A DNA stretch of 64,000 nt from Pseudomonas sp. ZH-FAD (lineage in GTDB: Bacteria > Pseudomonadota > Gammaproteobacteria > Pseudomonadales > Pseudomonadaceae), in assembly GCF_002803095.1 (NCBI RefSeq), contig NZ_PGLR01000018.1:1-64000 (forward strand), in the 5' to 3' direction. The position numbers and the translations under genes were made by a program. Shown in pieces: positions 28,452 through 37,874 of the stretch. How positions within the stretch are numbered: position 1 is the first letter of the stretch; the number at the start of each line of letters is the position of its first letter. The notes beneath the pieces were generated by a model. It had not been told where the DNA came from. It did not search any database and was given only the letters and a program-made list of their open reading frames with translations.

Positions 28452-29642
28452 GGATGGTCTGAAATAGCCATGTATTTCTGACTGACTTCAGCGCCGGCTG
28501 TTTTTTGAAGGCGGCCAATCGAGCCATAACACTCAAATCACCCGACTTTCCTTTTTTTTCGCTGCTGCGAGCACTTCGCGGCAGCCATTTCCCGCATTAC
28601 AGGCGCACCTCGCCTGTGGCCATCAGCAAATGCCGGCGTGCCATCCAAAGGTTCGACAGGGCGAATAAGGTGACCATCTGCGCCGCATTTTTAGCCAGGC
28701 CTCGGAAACGCACCTTGGTGTAGCCAAACTGCCGTTTGATCACGCGGAATGGGTGTTCGACCTTGGCGCGGATCTGGGCCTTGGCCTTCTCGATCTTGCG
28801 GAGCGCTTTGTACAAGGCACTGCGCTTGCCATGTTTTTTGTAGGTGCTGCGCCGAGCTGCGATCTGCCAGATGACTTGGCGACCTTCATGTTCAGGACGC
28901 TTTTCGACTCCGGTATAACCGGCGTCAGCGCACACCACGTTTTCCTCGCCGTGCAGCAGTTTGTCGACCTGGGTGATGTCCGCCACATTGGCCGCCGTGA
29001 CCACCACGCTATGCACCAGGCCCGATTCTTCGTCAGCACCAATGTGGGCTTTCGCGCCGAAGTAGTACTGGTTTCCCTTCTTGGTCTGGTGCATTTCCGG
29101 GTCGCGCTTGCCGTCCTGATTCTTGGTCGAACTCGGCGCGTGGATCAGCGTGGCATCAACGATGGTGCCTTGGCGCAGCGATAGGCCGCGATCCCCCAGG
29201 TAGCCGTTGATCACGGCCAAAATCCCAGCCGCCAACTCATGCTTCTCCAGCAGGCGTCGGAAGTTGAGGATGGTGGTTTCATCGGGAATGCGCTCCAGGC
29301 TCAGGCCGGAAAACTGGCGCAGGATGGTGGTCTCGTACAGCGCTTCCTCCATCGCCGGATCGCTGTAGCCGAACCAGTTCTGCATCAGATGCACGCGCAG
29401 CATCGCCATCAACGGATAGGCCGGACGACCGCCTTCACCCTTGGGGTAGTGCGGCTCGATCAGGGCAACCAAACCCTGCCACGGCACCACCTGATCCATC
29501 TCGATCAGGAACAATTCCTTGCGGGTCTGCTTGCGCTTGCCGGCGTACTCGGCGTCGGCAAAGGTCATCTGTTTCATCGGGAAACTCGGGCAACGGGATC
29601 GGCGTATTTCACCAGAAACGGGAAGTCTTCTTCAGAGTTTCC
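28452..29642 (-). mobile_element. Complete IS5-family insertion sequence
   Basis: This 1191-bp element is flanked by the direct repeat CTAA (28448-28451 and 29643-29646), the YTAR-type target duplication of the IS5 group. The ends are imperfect inverted repeats: GGATGGTCTGAAATAG on the left and GGAAACTCTGAAGAAG on the right (minus strand). It carries one intact transposase gene. It separates kwaA from the acrylate cluster. Confidence 0.88.
28597..29577 (-). CDS. IS5-family transposase
   Basis: The 326-residue DDE transposase has the N-terminal IS5 domain (MKQMTFADAEYAGKRKQTRK) and FGYSDPAMEEALYET. The catalytic block includes GTIVDATLIHAPSS (first Asp), VVCADAGYTGVEKR (second Asp), and RAKVEHPFRVIKRQFGYTKV (Glu), with the Y-2-R-3-E-6-K-type signature of IS4/IS5 enzymes. 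It fills the element and looks functional. Confidence 0.95.
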   Translation of the reverse strand: MKQMTFADAEYAGKRKQTRKELFLIEMDQVVPWQGLVALIEPHYPKGEGGRPAYPLMAMLRVHLMQNWFGYSDPAMEEALYETTILRQFSGLSLERIPDETTILNFRRLLEKHELAAGILAVINGYLGDRGLSLRQGTIVDATLIHAPSSTKNQDGKRDPEMHQTKKGNQYYFGAKAHIGADEESGLVHSVVVTAANVADITQVDKLLHGEENVVCADAGYTGVEKRPEHEGRQVIWQIAARRSTYKKHGKRSALYKALRKIEKAKAQIRAKVEHPFRVIKRQFGYTKVRFRGLAKNAAQMVTLFALSNLWMARRHLLMATGEVRL

Positions 29643-29646
29643 CTAA

Positions 29647-30097
29647 AGAAGCCTGGCCCTTTCCTGCTGACTTATACCATCTTGAAACCGCATCAATCGT
29701 GGCACAAGGCCACTGAATCGTACAGCGTTCGATATTGGCGTGGCCCGACTTCGGCTTCGGGCGGTGGCTAACGCGTGGCAGGAAAGCCCAAGCTGGTATC
29801 CCACAGCACGGACAGCCTCCAACTGCGCAGTGGCTTCGGTCGTCATATCCCCTGCAGCCAGCATCCGCCCGGCAGGAGTTCTCTTTCTCACGGAATTGTC
29901 TGCTTGAAGCGGTAGCGGACACCTTGGATCGGTGTCCGCTACCTGGGCGATACCTGCCCATGTTAAGCGCCCGTAGTGGCCGATCGGATTTACGCCCAGC
30001 ATTCATCAGCCAGACCGCTGGGGCCGATCCGGGCAAAGCGCAGGTGCTTTGTCAGCACCGCCGTGGCCAGGCCGCGGCATTCGTCTTAGGCTAACAG
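29647..30097. other. Non-coding stretch with a perfect hairpin
   Basis: No convincing gene lies between the IS and the end of acuK. The only marked structure is a perfect inverted repeat: arms GTAGCGGACACC (29912-29923) and GGTGTCCGCTAC (29931-29942) around a 7-base loop, without a T-run. It could be a transcript end for either strand or a protein-binding site. The short frames across this stretch look like chance. Confidence 0.5.
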
Positions 30098-30122
30098 GGC
30101 GCCGGCTGGAACCACCGGCGCC
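30098..30122 (-). terminator. Hairpin downstream of acuK
   Basis: Arms GGCGCCGG (30098-30105) and CCGGCGCC (30115-30122) enclose a 9-base loop, 26 bp past the acuK stop on the minus strand. A strong GC-rich stem at this place suggests the end of the dddA-acuN-acuK transcript, although the following T-run is weak. Confidence 0.5.
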
Positions 30123-30147
30123 ACTGTTGGGACATGGTCTAAGATTC

Positions 30148-31038
30148 TCAGCGATGCCTGAACACCGGCGCACGCTTGGTGAGAAATGCTTGCATGCCCT
30201 CCTTCTGACCGTCGGTGGCAAATGCAGCCTGGAACAGCCTTCGCTCGTACCGCATTCCCTCCGTCAAGCCGACCTCCAAGGCACGATTCACCGCCTCCTT
30301 GGCCATCCGTACGGCCGGCGCGTTGTAGCCTGCTATGGTGTGCGCAGCCTCGAGGGCGGTTTGCAATAGTTCAGCCGCAGGTACAACACGCGCAACGAGG
30401 CCGGCAGACTTGGCTTCATGAGCGTTGATGCTTCGACCGGTCAAGATCAGGTCCATCGCCAGCGCCTTGCCTATCGATCGGGTCAGTCGTTGCGATCCAC
30501 CAATGCCGGGCAGAATCCCCAGCTTGATTTCCGGCTGGCCGAAATGGGCGTCTTCTGAGGCAATGATGAAATCGCACATCATCGCCAGCTCACAGCCTCC
30601 CCCCAGCGCATAGCCACTAACAGCGGCGATGATCGGCTTACTAATCGTCGGCACTTCCTGCCAGGCCGCGAAAATATCTCGCGCCTGCAACTCGACGAAG
30701 GTCTTGTCGGCCATCTCCTCAATGTCCGCGCCTGCCGCAAAGGCCCTGGGGCTGCCTGCGATGACTATGGCTCCAATGTTGTCATCAGCATCAAAAGCGC
30801 GAAGCGCTGCGACCACTTCCTGAGACATGCGCACATTCAGCGCATTGAGACTCTTTGGTCTGTTCAGTGTCAGCAAGCCGACACGATCCCGTCGCTCGAC
30901 CAAGATAGTTTCGTAGCGAAGTGCTGGTGAAGGCTCGATAGCAGGATTCTCGGTAGCGACTTTGATCCCGTCGGATTGCGAACTTGTACCCTTCGGGATG
31001 GAAGTTTTTGGCGAAGACGAAGTTGCTGCGCTTGACAT
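30148..31038 (-). CDS. acuK: Enoyl-CoA hydratase, AcuK-like (acryloyl-CoA hydration)
   Basis: This crotonase-family enzyme of 296 residues starts at ATG 31038, 10 bp after GGAG. The oxyanion-hole segment is [15 protein letters not shown], and the catalytic glutamates lie in [13 protein letters not shown] and [20 protein letters not shown]. The first 60 or so residues are a low-complexity Ser/Thr-rich extension. With the CoA-transferase just upstream it matches the acuN-acuK pair known from acrylate-using Halomonas, where acryloyl-CoA is hydrated to 3-hydroxypropionyl-CoA. The specific substrate is inferred from the cluster. Confidence 0.8.
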   Translation of the reverse strand: MSSAATSSSPKTSIPKGTSSQSDGIKVATENPAIEPSPALRYETILVERRDRVGLLTLNRPKSLNALNVRMSQEVVAALRAFDADDNIGAIVIAGSPRAFAAGADIEEMADKTFVELQARDIFAAWQEVPTISKPIIAAVSGYALGGGCELAMMCDFIIASEDAHFGQPEIKLGILPGIGGSQRLTRSIGKALAMDLILTGRSINAHEAKSAGLVARVVPAAELLQTALEAAHTIAGYNAPAVRMAKEAVNRALEVGLTEGMRYERRLFQAAFATDGQKEGMQAFLTKRAPVFRHR

Positions 31039-31066
31039 GGGTGGCATCTCCTTTTGGATTGGCAAC

Positions 31067-32341
31067 TTAAACAGAATCAGGCAGTGGGCATTTTTGTTGG
31101 ATATTGATTTCCTGCGACAAACACTCGTTGAAAGGTCCGGTAGATGGCGCATAGTCCCCAGTTCGTGACATCAACTGCGAGAGAATCCGTTCACGGTGTT
31201 CATCAAGAGCAGGCGCGCGTATTGGGGTGGACACATCTATGTCGGCGAAGGAGCTGAGCTTGATCGGATTGCCTGCGGTGCGTACAGGACGTCCTCCGGC
31301 ACCTTGTACCTGGATGATCATGTTGCGTGCATCGAGTTGGGGATGGTCGAACAGCTGATCAATCGTGTTGAGTGGCGCGCAGGGAACCCCGGCCTCGTTG
31401 AGTCGTTCAACCCAGTAAGCTATCGGCGCAGTGGTCGTGATTTTCTCAATCGCTTTCACTAACGCTGGGCGATTTTGGCAGCGTAAATCGTTACTAATGA
31501 ACATCACATTGAGTGCTAGCTGAGGGTCACCGAGAGCGTCCGCCATAAGCATGAACAGCTGGTCATTGCCTGCGGCAATGACGAATCGGCCATCTTGCGC
31601 TGCGAAAGTCTCAAAAGGTGCAAGAGAGGGGTGGCTGTCGCCTGTACGCGTAGGTACTTTTCCTTCCACGTCGTAACGGGCCAATGCGGTTTCCATGAGC
31701 GCGGCCTGGCAGTCCAGCATCGCGATATCCACCCGCGTGCCCTGTGCATCCTGGGTTCGCTTGTAGAGCGATGACAGGATGCCAATGACGGCAAACAGCG
31801 CAGCGCTGAGATCGCCAAAGCTTGTGCCAACACGGGCAGGTTGCCCATCAGGCCAGCCGGTCAAGCTCATGATGCCACCCATGGCCTGGACCACCATGTC
31901 GTAACCTGGTAGGTCGCTGAATGGCCCCGTGTGCCCAAAACCTGAGATGGAGGTGTAAACGAGATGAGGGTGGGTGCGAGCCAGGCGTACGGCACCATAG
32001 CCCAATCGATCCATCACACCAGGCCGAAAGTTCTCGACCAATACGTCTGCTTCGCCGAGCATTCGCTCGAGAATATCGCGGTCCCGCGGGCTTTTAAGGT
32101 CCAGCGCGATGCTCTCTTTGCCTCGGTTGAAGCACATGAAATACGCCGATTCATGGTCTACGAAAGGACCGAACGCGCGCGTATCGTCACCGGTGGCGAT
32201 CCTCTCGATTTTGATTACCCGCGCACCGAGATCGGCCAATATCATCGTGCAATAGGGGCCCGCCAGAACACGCGAGAAGTCTAAAACAGTGATGCCGTCG
32301 AGAGGGCCTTTCTTTGGGGACAAACTTTGGGGGAGATCCAT
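31067..32341 (-). CDS. acuN: Class III CoA-transferase, AcuN-like
   Basis: A CaiB/BaiF-type CoA-transferase of 424 residues. It has the N-terminal [38 protein letters not shown] and [12 protein letters not shown] motifs, and the catalytic Asp D148 in [11 protein letters not shown]. It would activate acrylate, or release 3-hydroxypropionate, by CoA exchange. It lies 24 bp after dddA and 28 bp before acuK, so the three genes form one transcript. Family membership is certain; the acrylate role is inferred from neighbours. Confidence 0.8.
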   Translation of the reverse strand: MDLPQSLSPKKGPLDGITVLDFSRVLAGPYCTMILADLGARVIKIERIATGDDTRAFGPFVDHESAYFMCFNRGKESIALDLKSPRDRDILERMLGEADVLVENFRPGVMDRLGYGAVRLARTHPHLVYTSISGFGHTGPFSDLPGYDMVVQAMGGIMSLTGWPDGQPARVGTSFGDLSAALFAVIGILSSLYKRTQDAQGTRVDIAMLDCQAALMETALARYDVEGKVPTRTGDSHPSLAPFETFAAQDGRFVIAAGNDQLFMLMADALGDPQLALNVMFISNDLRCQNRPALVKAIEKITTTAPIAYWVERLNEAGVPCAPLNTIDQLFDHPQLDARNMIIQVQGAGGRPVRTAGNPIKLSSFADIDVSTPIRAPALDEHRERILSQLMSRTGDYAPSTGPFNECLSQEINIQQKCPLPDSV

Positions 32342-32365
32342 ATTATTGTTTCCACGGTTGATGGA

Positions 32366-34030
32366 TTAATTACCCGCAATGATCCAACGCGCGGCTTTCT
32401 CCGCAATCATCAACGTCGGACTATTGGTGTTGCCGCTCGTAATAGTGGGCATGACACTGGCGTCCACCACCCGAAGGCCTTGGATGCCATGTACGCGCAA
32501 ATGACTGTCCACCACTGCCATCGGATCTGATGCACGTCCCATCTTGGCGGTGCCGACTGGATGGAAAATCGTCGTGCCGATTTCTCCTGCCAGCCTCGCT
32601 AGTTGTTCGTCCGTTTCGTACTGGGGACCCGGTTTGTATTCGTTAGGGAAGTAGCGGGCTAAAGCTGGCTGTGCCGCAATGCGGCGGGTCACCCGTAGCG
32701 AATCGGCCGCCACCTTGCGGTCTTCATCGGTGCTTAAGTAGTTGGGAGCAATGATCGGAGCGCTACGGTAATCCGAACTTTTAATAGTCACTTTACCCCG
32801 ACTGCTTGGACGGAGATTACACACGCTGGCGGTAATAGCAGGGAACGTGTGCAGCGGCTGTCCAAAAGCTTCCAGGCTCAACGGTTGGACGTGATACTGA
32901 ATATTGGGATAACGATAGGACTCATCGCTGCTGGTAAAAATCCCTAGTTGCGAAGGCGCCATGCTCATCGGCCCACTTCGTTTAAGCGCATACTGAAGTG
33001 CAATCGCGGCTTTCCCCCAAATATTAGTTGCCTGGGTATTCAGGGTTGGCGCACCGGAAATCTGATATATCGAACGGATCTGCAGATGGTCCTGCAGGTT
33101 GTCGCCCACTCCAGGTAGATGTTGCACAACTGGAATTTTATGCTCTCTCAGCAAACTGGCATCGCCTACTCCAGAAAGCTGCAACAACTGCGGCGTACCA
33201 ATGGCGCCAGCGCTGAGAATAACCTCGCGACGAGTTTGCACTCTGTAGCGTTGGCCATCATGGCTGACCTCTACGCCACAACATACCGGTTGGCTGTTTT
33301 CACGCGGTTCAAACAGCAGGCGGGATACCTGCGCACCGGTCCAAATCGTGAGATTCCGGCGTTTGCGGATGGGTTTTAAAAACGCCTTGGATGCATTCCA
33401 CCGCCAGCCACTACGTTGGTTGACTTCAAAGTAGCCAACACCACGGTTGTCGCCGCCGTTAAAATCGTCGGTGGCTGGGATGCCTGCTTGCTGAGCGGCC
33501 TCGGCAAACGCATCAAGTATTTCCCAGCGTAGGCGTTGCTTCTCGATACGCCATTCCCCGCCCGAGCCGTGCAAGGTTCTGAATCGTTCGATTTGGCTAT
33601 CCAGACCTCCGGCAACGTTGGCGTCAAGACGATAGTGGTCTTCGTGTGCGCGGAAATCCCTCAGGCAGTTCTCCCAACTCCATTCGCTATCACCAGTGAC
33701 TTGCGCCCAACTGTCGTAATCCTGAGCTTGGCCACGCATGTAGATCATGCCGTTGATACTTGAGCACCCCCCCAATGTCTTGCCCCGTGGATAGAGCAAT
33801 TCACGGCCGTTCAATCCAGGCGATGCCGCCGTCCGAAAGCGCCAGTCAGTACGCGGATTGTCAATGCAATAGAGATAACCAACAGGAATGTGAATCCAGG
33901 GGTAGTTATCCGGGCTACCAGCTTCAAGAAGTAGGACTTGGCAGTTCTCATCAGCGCTGAGACGGTTGGCAAGCAAGCAGCCAGCCGTACCCGCCCCGAT
34001 GATGATGTAGTCAAAGGTTGGCGTTTGCAT
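32366..34030 (-). CDS. dddA: GMC-family alcohol dehydrogenase, DddA-like
   Basis: A flavin-dependent GMC oxidoreductase of 554 residues. The FAD-binding start is DYIIIGAGTAGCLLANRLS. The GMC signatures are GKTLGGCSSINGMIYMRG and GAIGTPQLLQLSGVG, and the C-terminal active-site block is HPVGTAKMG with a final NTNSPTLMIAEKAA. In DMSP/acrylate pathways DddA oxidises 3-hydroxypropionate to malonate semialdehyde; the neighbours (acuN, acuK, dddC) support that here. It is the first gene of the operon behind the palindrome at 34062-34076. Confidence 0.82.
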   Translation of the reverse strand: MQTPTFDYIIIGAGTAGCLLANRLSADENCQVLLLEAGSPDNYPWIHIPVGYLYCIDNPRTDWRFRTAASPGLNGRELLYPRGKTLGGCSSINGMIYMRGQAQDYDSWAQVTGDSEWSWENCLRDFRAHEDHYRLDANVAGGLDSQIERFRTLHGSGGEWRIEKQRLRWEILDAFAEAAQQAGIPATDDFNGGDNRGVGYFEVNQRSGWRWNASKAFLKPIRKRRNLTIWTGAQVSRLLFEPRENSQPVCCGVEVSHDGQRYRVQTRREVILSAGAIGTPQLLQLSGVGDASLLREHKIPVVQHLPGVGDNLQDHLQIRSIYQISGAPTLNTQATNIWGKAAIALQYALKRSGPMSMAPSQLGIFTSSDESYRYPNIQYHVQPLSLEAFGQPLHTFPAITASVCNLRPSSRGKVTIKSSDYRSAPIIAPNYLSTDEDRKVAADSLRVTRRIAAQPALARYFPNEYKPGPQYETDEQLARLAGEIGTTIFHPVGTAKMGRASDPMAVVDSHLRVHGIQGLRVVDASVMPTITSGNTNSPTLMIAEKAARWIIAGN

Positions 34031-34061
34031 CGTGACACCCTGTTGTTGCGAGCGGATTAAT

Positions 34062-34076
34062 TAGACCGATCGTCTA
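34062..34076. promoter_or_regulatory. TetR-type operator upstream of dddA
   Basis: The 15-base near-palindrome TAGACCGATCGTCTA lies 32 bp before the dddA start. The same element recurs at 34744, 38872 and 39117. The pattern TAGACC...GTCTA resembles the NemR-type box of TetR regulators. It is the likely binding site of the TetR protein encoded next door. Confidence 0.8.
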
Positions 34077-34096
34077 TTAATGGGTAAAAAAAAGCC

Positions 34097-34732
34097 TTAG
34101 GACCTAAGGCTCGTCAAAAACAGATCTGCAAATACACGCAAGGGATCTCCCTTGCGCTCAAGCTTGGCGCGCAGCACGGCACCCTCCCAGCCTATCCAAA
34201 AGAAAGCGGCCAATCGCGCGCAGTCAGTATGCTGAGGTATTTCACCGGCACTCTTTGCCGCCTCCAAGCAACGTTCGAACCGACTCTGCCAGTCCAAGAG
34301 CACATCAGTCAGTTGCGCGCGAAATGACTCCGGGAGCGCTCCCATCTCTTGGCCTAAATTACCGACCAAGCAACCCCGGCTGAAACTGAACTTTTCCATC
34401 CCACGCTCGGCATCCTGACAAAATGCCTCAATGCGTTCTAACGGAGTGAGACTTTCGTCCAGCAGAAACCGGTCTAGCTTGCGGGCGAAGTAGCGGGCGT
34501 ACAGGGTGATTAGTTCTGACCCGAAAGCCTCTTTGCTCGCAAAGAAATGATAGAAAGATCCCTTGGGCACACCCACTGACGACAAGATTTCGTCAAGGCC
34601 AGTGGCCGAAAAACCCTTCTCGGTCAACGCAGCCACGCCTGCGCGACATAGGATCTCACGGGTTTCTCGGTAGTCGCCGGCGGCTTTCGCCGGACGGCCA
34701 CGCTTACGGGGAGTGGTTAGGATCTGGGTCAT
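34097..34732 (-). CDS. acuR: TetR-family repressor, AcuR-like
   Basis: A 211-residue TetR regulator with the N-terminal helix-turn-helix RAGVAALTEKGFSATGLDEI followed by LSSVGVPKGSFYHFFASKEAFG, and a ligand domain of the TetR_C_16/NemR type (FSFSRGCLVGNLGQEMG). It starts at ATG 34732; longer frames run into dddC. It lies between the dddA operon and dddC, 11 bp after a TAGAC-type palindrome, so it is probably autoregulated. AcuR proteins repress acrylate genes; the name here is by context. Confidence 0.8.
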   Translation of the reverse strand: MTQILTTPRKRGRPAKAAGDYRETREILCRAGVAALTEKGFSATGLDEILSSVGVPKGSFYHFFASKEAFGSELITLYARYFARKLDRFLLDESLTPLERIEAFCQDAERGMEKFSFSRGCLVGNLGQEMGALPESFRAQLTDVLLDWQSRFERCLEAAKSAGEIPQHTDCARLAAFFWIGWEGAVLRAKLERKGDPLRVFADLFLTSLRS

Positions 34733-34743
34733 GGAACAATTAT

Positions 34744-34758
34744 TAGACTGACCGTCTC
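34744..34758. promoter_or_regulatory. TetR-type operator upstream of its own gene
   Basis: TAGACTGACCGTCTC lies 11 bp before the start of the TetR gene. It is a member of the four-copy operator set (34062, 34744, 38872, 39117), with two mismatches to the best palindrome. It indicates autoregulation. Confidence 0.75.
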
Positions 34759-34805
34759 GAAAAATCAACCAATTTTTCGAGACGACGCTTTCGGAGTTAC
34801 GGCGG

Positions 34806-36329
34806 CTATTTTGCGGTCGGCATCGCGAACTCTGCGCCTTTGGCAATGCTTTCCGGCCAACGCTGCATGATGGATTTTTGCTTGGTATAGAAACGCACGC
34901 CCTCTTCACCGTAAGCATGCATGTCCCCGAAGAGGCTCTTCTTCCAGCCGCCAAAACCATGCCAAGCCATCGGCACAGGAAGCGGGACGTTGATGCCCAC
35001 CATCCCTACCTGGATACGGCGACTGAATTCACGGGCTACGTTACCGTCGCGGGTGAAGCAGGCCACGCCGTTCCCAAATTCGTGGTCATTGACCAGTTGC
35101 ACGGCCGTAGCGAAATCAGGCACACGAACGCACGCCAGCACCGGACCAAAGATCTCTTCCTGGTAGATGCGCATATCCGGAGTGACGTGGTCGAACAGAG
35201 TACCGCCCATCCAGAAACCCTCTGCACACCCTTCACCTGCCTCCGCCCCGTTGAATTCACGGCCGTCAGCCAACAACTGGGCACCTTCTTTTACGCCGAG
35301 CTCGATGTATTCCGTGATGCGGGCATGTGCGGCGGCCGTAACGATTGGGCCCATTTCAGCTGCCAGGTTGGTGCCATTGAGAACTTTCAAGGCTTTGGTC
35401 CGTTCCAGCAGCTTTGGCACGACCTTGTCGGCCACGTCACCAACCAGCACCGCAACGGAAATCGCCATGCAACGTTCGCCGGCTGAACCGTAGCCCGCGC
35501 CGATGAGGGCATCCACGACCTGGTCAACATCTGCATCCGGCATGACCACCAAATGGTTTTTCGCGCCACCCAACGCTTGCACACGCTTGCCATGGCGAGC
35601 GCCAGTTTCGTAGATGTAGTTGGCGATCGGCGTGGAGCCAACGAAGGACACCGCCTTCACTTCGGGGTGCACCAGTAACGCGTCTACGGCTTCCTTATCG
35701 CCTTGCACAACGTTGAACACACCATCCGGTAGGCCTGCTTGTTTAAGGAGGTCTGCCATAAACAGGCTGGCGCTCGGGTCGGTAGGGCTGGGCTTGAGAA
35801 TGAAGGTATTGCCCGCGGCTATTGCCACCGGGAACATCCACATCGGCACCATCACGGGGAAGTTGAACGGGGTGATACCGGCAACAACACCCAGTGGCTG
35901 ACGCAGCGTCCAGTTATCCAGGTTCGTGGACACCTGGTCGGAGAAGTCGCCCTTGAGCAATTGGGGGATGCCACAGGCAAACTCAACGATATCAATACCG
36001 CGTGCGACTTCGCCCAAAGCATCGGTGAAGACCTTGCCGTGCTCAGCAGTGATCATGTGAGCCAACTCGTCCTTGTTCTGGTTCAACAACTCCAAGAACT
36101 TGAACAGAACTCGCGCCCGGCGAATCGGTGGGGTGTTGGACCAGCTTGGAAAGGCTGCCTGGGCGCACGCTACCGCAGCATCGACGTCTTGGGCGGTACC
36201 TAAACGCACACGGCCGCTAACAGCTCCAGTGGCGGGGTTGTATACGGGCTGAGTGCGAGTGCCGTTGCCGGTGACATGTTCACCGTGGATGTACTGGGCA
36301 ATCTCTTGAGTATCGTTTGCTTGGCTCAT
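34806..36329 (-). CDS. dddC: CoA-acylating semialdehyde dehydrogenase (MmsA/DddC)
   Basis: A methylmalonate/malonate-semialdehyde dehydrogenase of 507 residues from ATG 36329 ([14 protein letters not shown]). It has the family motifs [45 protein letters not shown], the catalytic Cys in [11 protein letters not shown], and [13 protein letters not shown]. In acrylate and DMSP catabolism this enzyme turns malonate semialdehyde into acetyl-CoA and CO2. It is divergent from the LysR gene, with a strong palindrome in the gap, so LysR control is likely. Confidence 0.88.
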   Translation of the reverse strand: MSQANDTQEIAQYIHGEHVTGNGTRTQPVYNPATGAVSGRVRLGTAQDVDAAVACAQAAFPSWSNTPPIRRARVLFKFLELLNQNKDELAHMITAEHGKVFTDALGEVARGIDIVEFACGIPQLLKGDFSDQVSTNLDNWTLRQPLGVVAGITPFNFPVMVPMWMFPVAIAAGNTFILKPSPTDPSASLFMADLLKQAGLPDGVFNVVQGDKEAVDALLVHPEVKAVSFVGSTPIANYIYETGARHGKRVQALGGAKNHLVVMPDADVDQVVDALIGAGYGSAGERCMAISVAVLVGDVADKVVPKLLERTKALKVLNGTNLAAEMGPIVTAAAHARITEYIELGVKEGAQLLADGREFNGAEAGEGCAEGFWMGGTLFDHVTPDMRIYQEEIFGPVLACVRVPDFATAVQLVNDHEFGNGVACFTRDGNVAREFSRRIQVGMVGINVPLPVPMAWHGFGGWKKSLFGDMHAYGEEGVRFYTKQKSIMQRWPESIAKGAEFAMPTAK

Positions 36330-36417
36330 GACGTGTCTCACTACGATGGGTAAGTCGGAAGTGCCCCCAGAGCCTAGGGAATCCCCCTCGCCCCAACAAC
36401 GCCACAAACTTGAATTG

Positions 36418-36439
36418 ATTGTTCACGATGGTGAACAAT
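36418..36439. promoter_or_regulatory. LysR-type palindrome between dddC and lysR
   Basis: Perfect arms ATTGTTCAC and GTGAACAAT flank GATG, 7 bp before the LysR start and about 90 bp upstream of dddC. This is placed and built like the high-affinity recognition site of a divergently encoded LysR regulator. Confidence 0.8.
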
Positions 36440-36445
36440 AGATCC

Positions 36446-37387
36446 ATGAACGACAAAAATATCGAAGCCCTTTGGGCTCATCTGCATTGGCTGATCGTCC
36501 TGGAGCAACAAGGCAGCTATACGGCTGCTGCGGCTCGCCTTGGAGTGAGCAAGGCAGCCATGAGCCAACGCATCGTTGAACTCGAACGCGCAGTCGGCAT
36601 GCCGCTGGTACGGCGCACAACCCGCAGCATGCGGCTGACCGAGGTTGGCCAGCGTCTGGTGGATGACATTCGGACGCCGTTCGAGCGAATAGCGCACAGC
36701 TTCGCGGGTGTCCGTGACTTGGCGGGGGTGCCCACTGGGCTGCTGCGCGTGACGGCCCCTGTCGCCCTCGCACGTCAACAACTGGTGCCGCGCTTGGCAG
36801 AATTCTCACGCGCTAATCCTGAAGTCCGGTTGGAGTTGGAGCTTTCCGACCGCATCAGTTCGCTGTCGATGGAAGGGTTTGATTTGGCGATCCGGCACGC
36901 AGCCACCGTACCGGACACGCATGTGGCCTGGCAGTTATGCAACACGCGGTCCCTATTGGTCGCCAGCCGCGCCTACCTGCGGCGCCGTCATGCGCCTAGC
37001 ACACCTGAAGCCCTGTCAGAGCATGACTGCTTGTATTACCCGCGCGCTCAAGAGACCCCCACTTGGGCCTTCGAACCTCTGGATGGCCGATCAGGGGGCG
37101 AGCGCGTCACAGTGGCGATTACCGGTCCGTTCGCAGCCAATAATAGCGAGGCACTGCGTGATGCAGCGATAGCGGGACTGGGCATCGCACTACTGCCAGA
37201 TTTCAGCGCTCAGGCGGCCCTGGAGGCCGGCAAGCTGGTCGAGGTTCTCCCTGAATGGGTGCCTGTGGGAACGTTCGCTGAACGGCTCTACGCCGTTCGC
37301 CCCTACGCAAGCCATGTGCCGTTGGCGGTCTCCACGTTTGTGAGTTTTCTGCGCCACGCATGGGTATCCGGCTTCGCGCCGAAGTAG
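36446..37387 (+). CDS. LysR-family regulator
   Basis: A 313-residue LysR regulator from ATG 36446. It has the winged helix QQGSYTAAAARLGVSKAAMS followed by QRIVELERAVGMPLVRRTTR, and a substrate domain with LELSDRISSLSMEGFDLAIR and GIALLPDFSAQAALEAG, typical of the DsdC/AaeR-like one-component group. It is divergent from dddC, and the palindrome at 36418-36439 lies in its leader. Its ligand is unknown; 3-hydroxypropionate or malonate semialdehyde would suit the neighbouring gene. Confidence 0.9.
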   Translation: MNDKNIEALWAHLHWLIVLEQQGSYTAAAARLGVSKAAMSQRIVELERAVGMPLVRRTTRSMRLTEVGQRLVDDIRTPFERIAHSFAGVRDLAGVPTGLLRVTAPVALARQQLVPRLAEFSRANPEVRLELELSDRISSLSMEGFDLAIRHAATVPDTHVAWQLCNTRSLLVASRAYLRRRHAPSTPEALSEHDCLYYPRAQETPTWAFEPLDGRSGGERVTVAITGPFAANNSEALRDAAIAGLGIALLPDFSAQAALEAGKLVEVLPEWVPVGTFAERLYAVRPYASHVPLAVSTFVSFLRHAWVSGFAPK

Positions 37388-37874
37388 CGTCTTCGACATC
37401 GCCACGGCACTCCGCGGGTTCGCGGTTGCGGATGTAGGGATAGAAGCAGGGAGGAGACTTTGCGGAGCGGTGAGTTCGCACTCGGGTCAGGCAGATCGCC
37501 AGTCAGCTGTTGGTCTGGGTGGTTGGCCGCCAACGCACATGGGTGTTCGACCTTGAAACGGTAAAGCTGGGCTCGGCACGCCGTATTGTCCTCTGGTCCC
37601 TAGGCCAGTGCACAGCTCCAGTCAGGGGGAGTGAAACTGCTATTGCAGAGAACACCCTCGCCCTACCCTGCATTAACTGCTTTGTCGGGACAAGCGACCG
37701 GGCTTCGCTCATAAACAGCAAGCTGCGGTGGGTCGCGCCACCGCAGTTCGAGCTGCGGCAGCGCTTGCCCACTTACTCCTGGAGCAGTCAGAACTCACGC
37801 CAAGAGTGATGGCCGAAGACCTGCTGGGGAACTCCCACTGATCAAGCGCAGGCTTACTACTGGAGCAGTGTTGT
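37388..37874. other. Non-coding stretch between lysR and acuI
   Basis: This gap of about 490 bp between two convergent genes holds only short frames on both strands without family character. No clear terminator is seen apart from weak GC-rich stems. It may be a decayed gene, but I cannot identify one. Confidence 0.4.

Noticed and set aside
37503..37772. 89-codon minus-strand frame between lysR and acuI
   Set aside because: No family resemblance, no ribosome-binding site and overlapping frames of equal length on the other strand.
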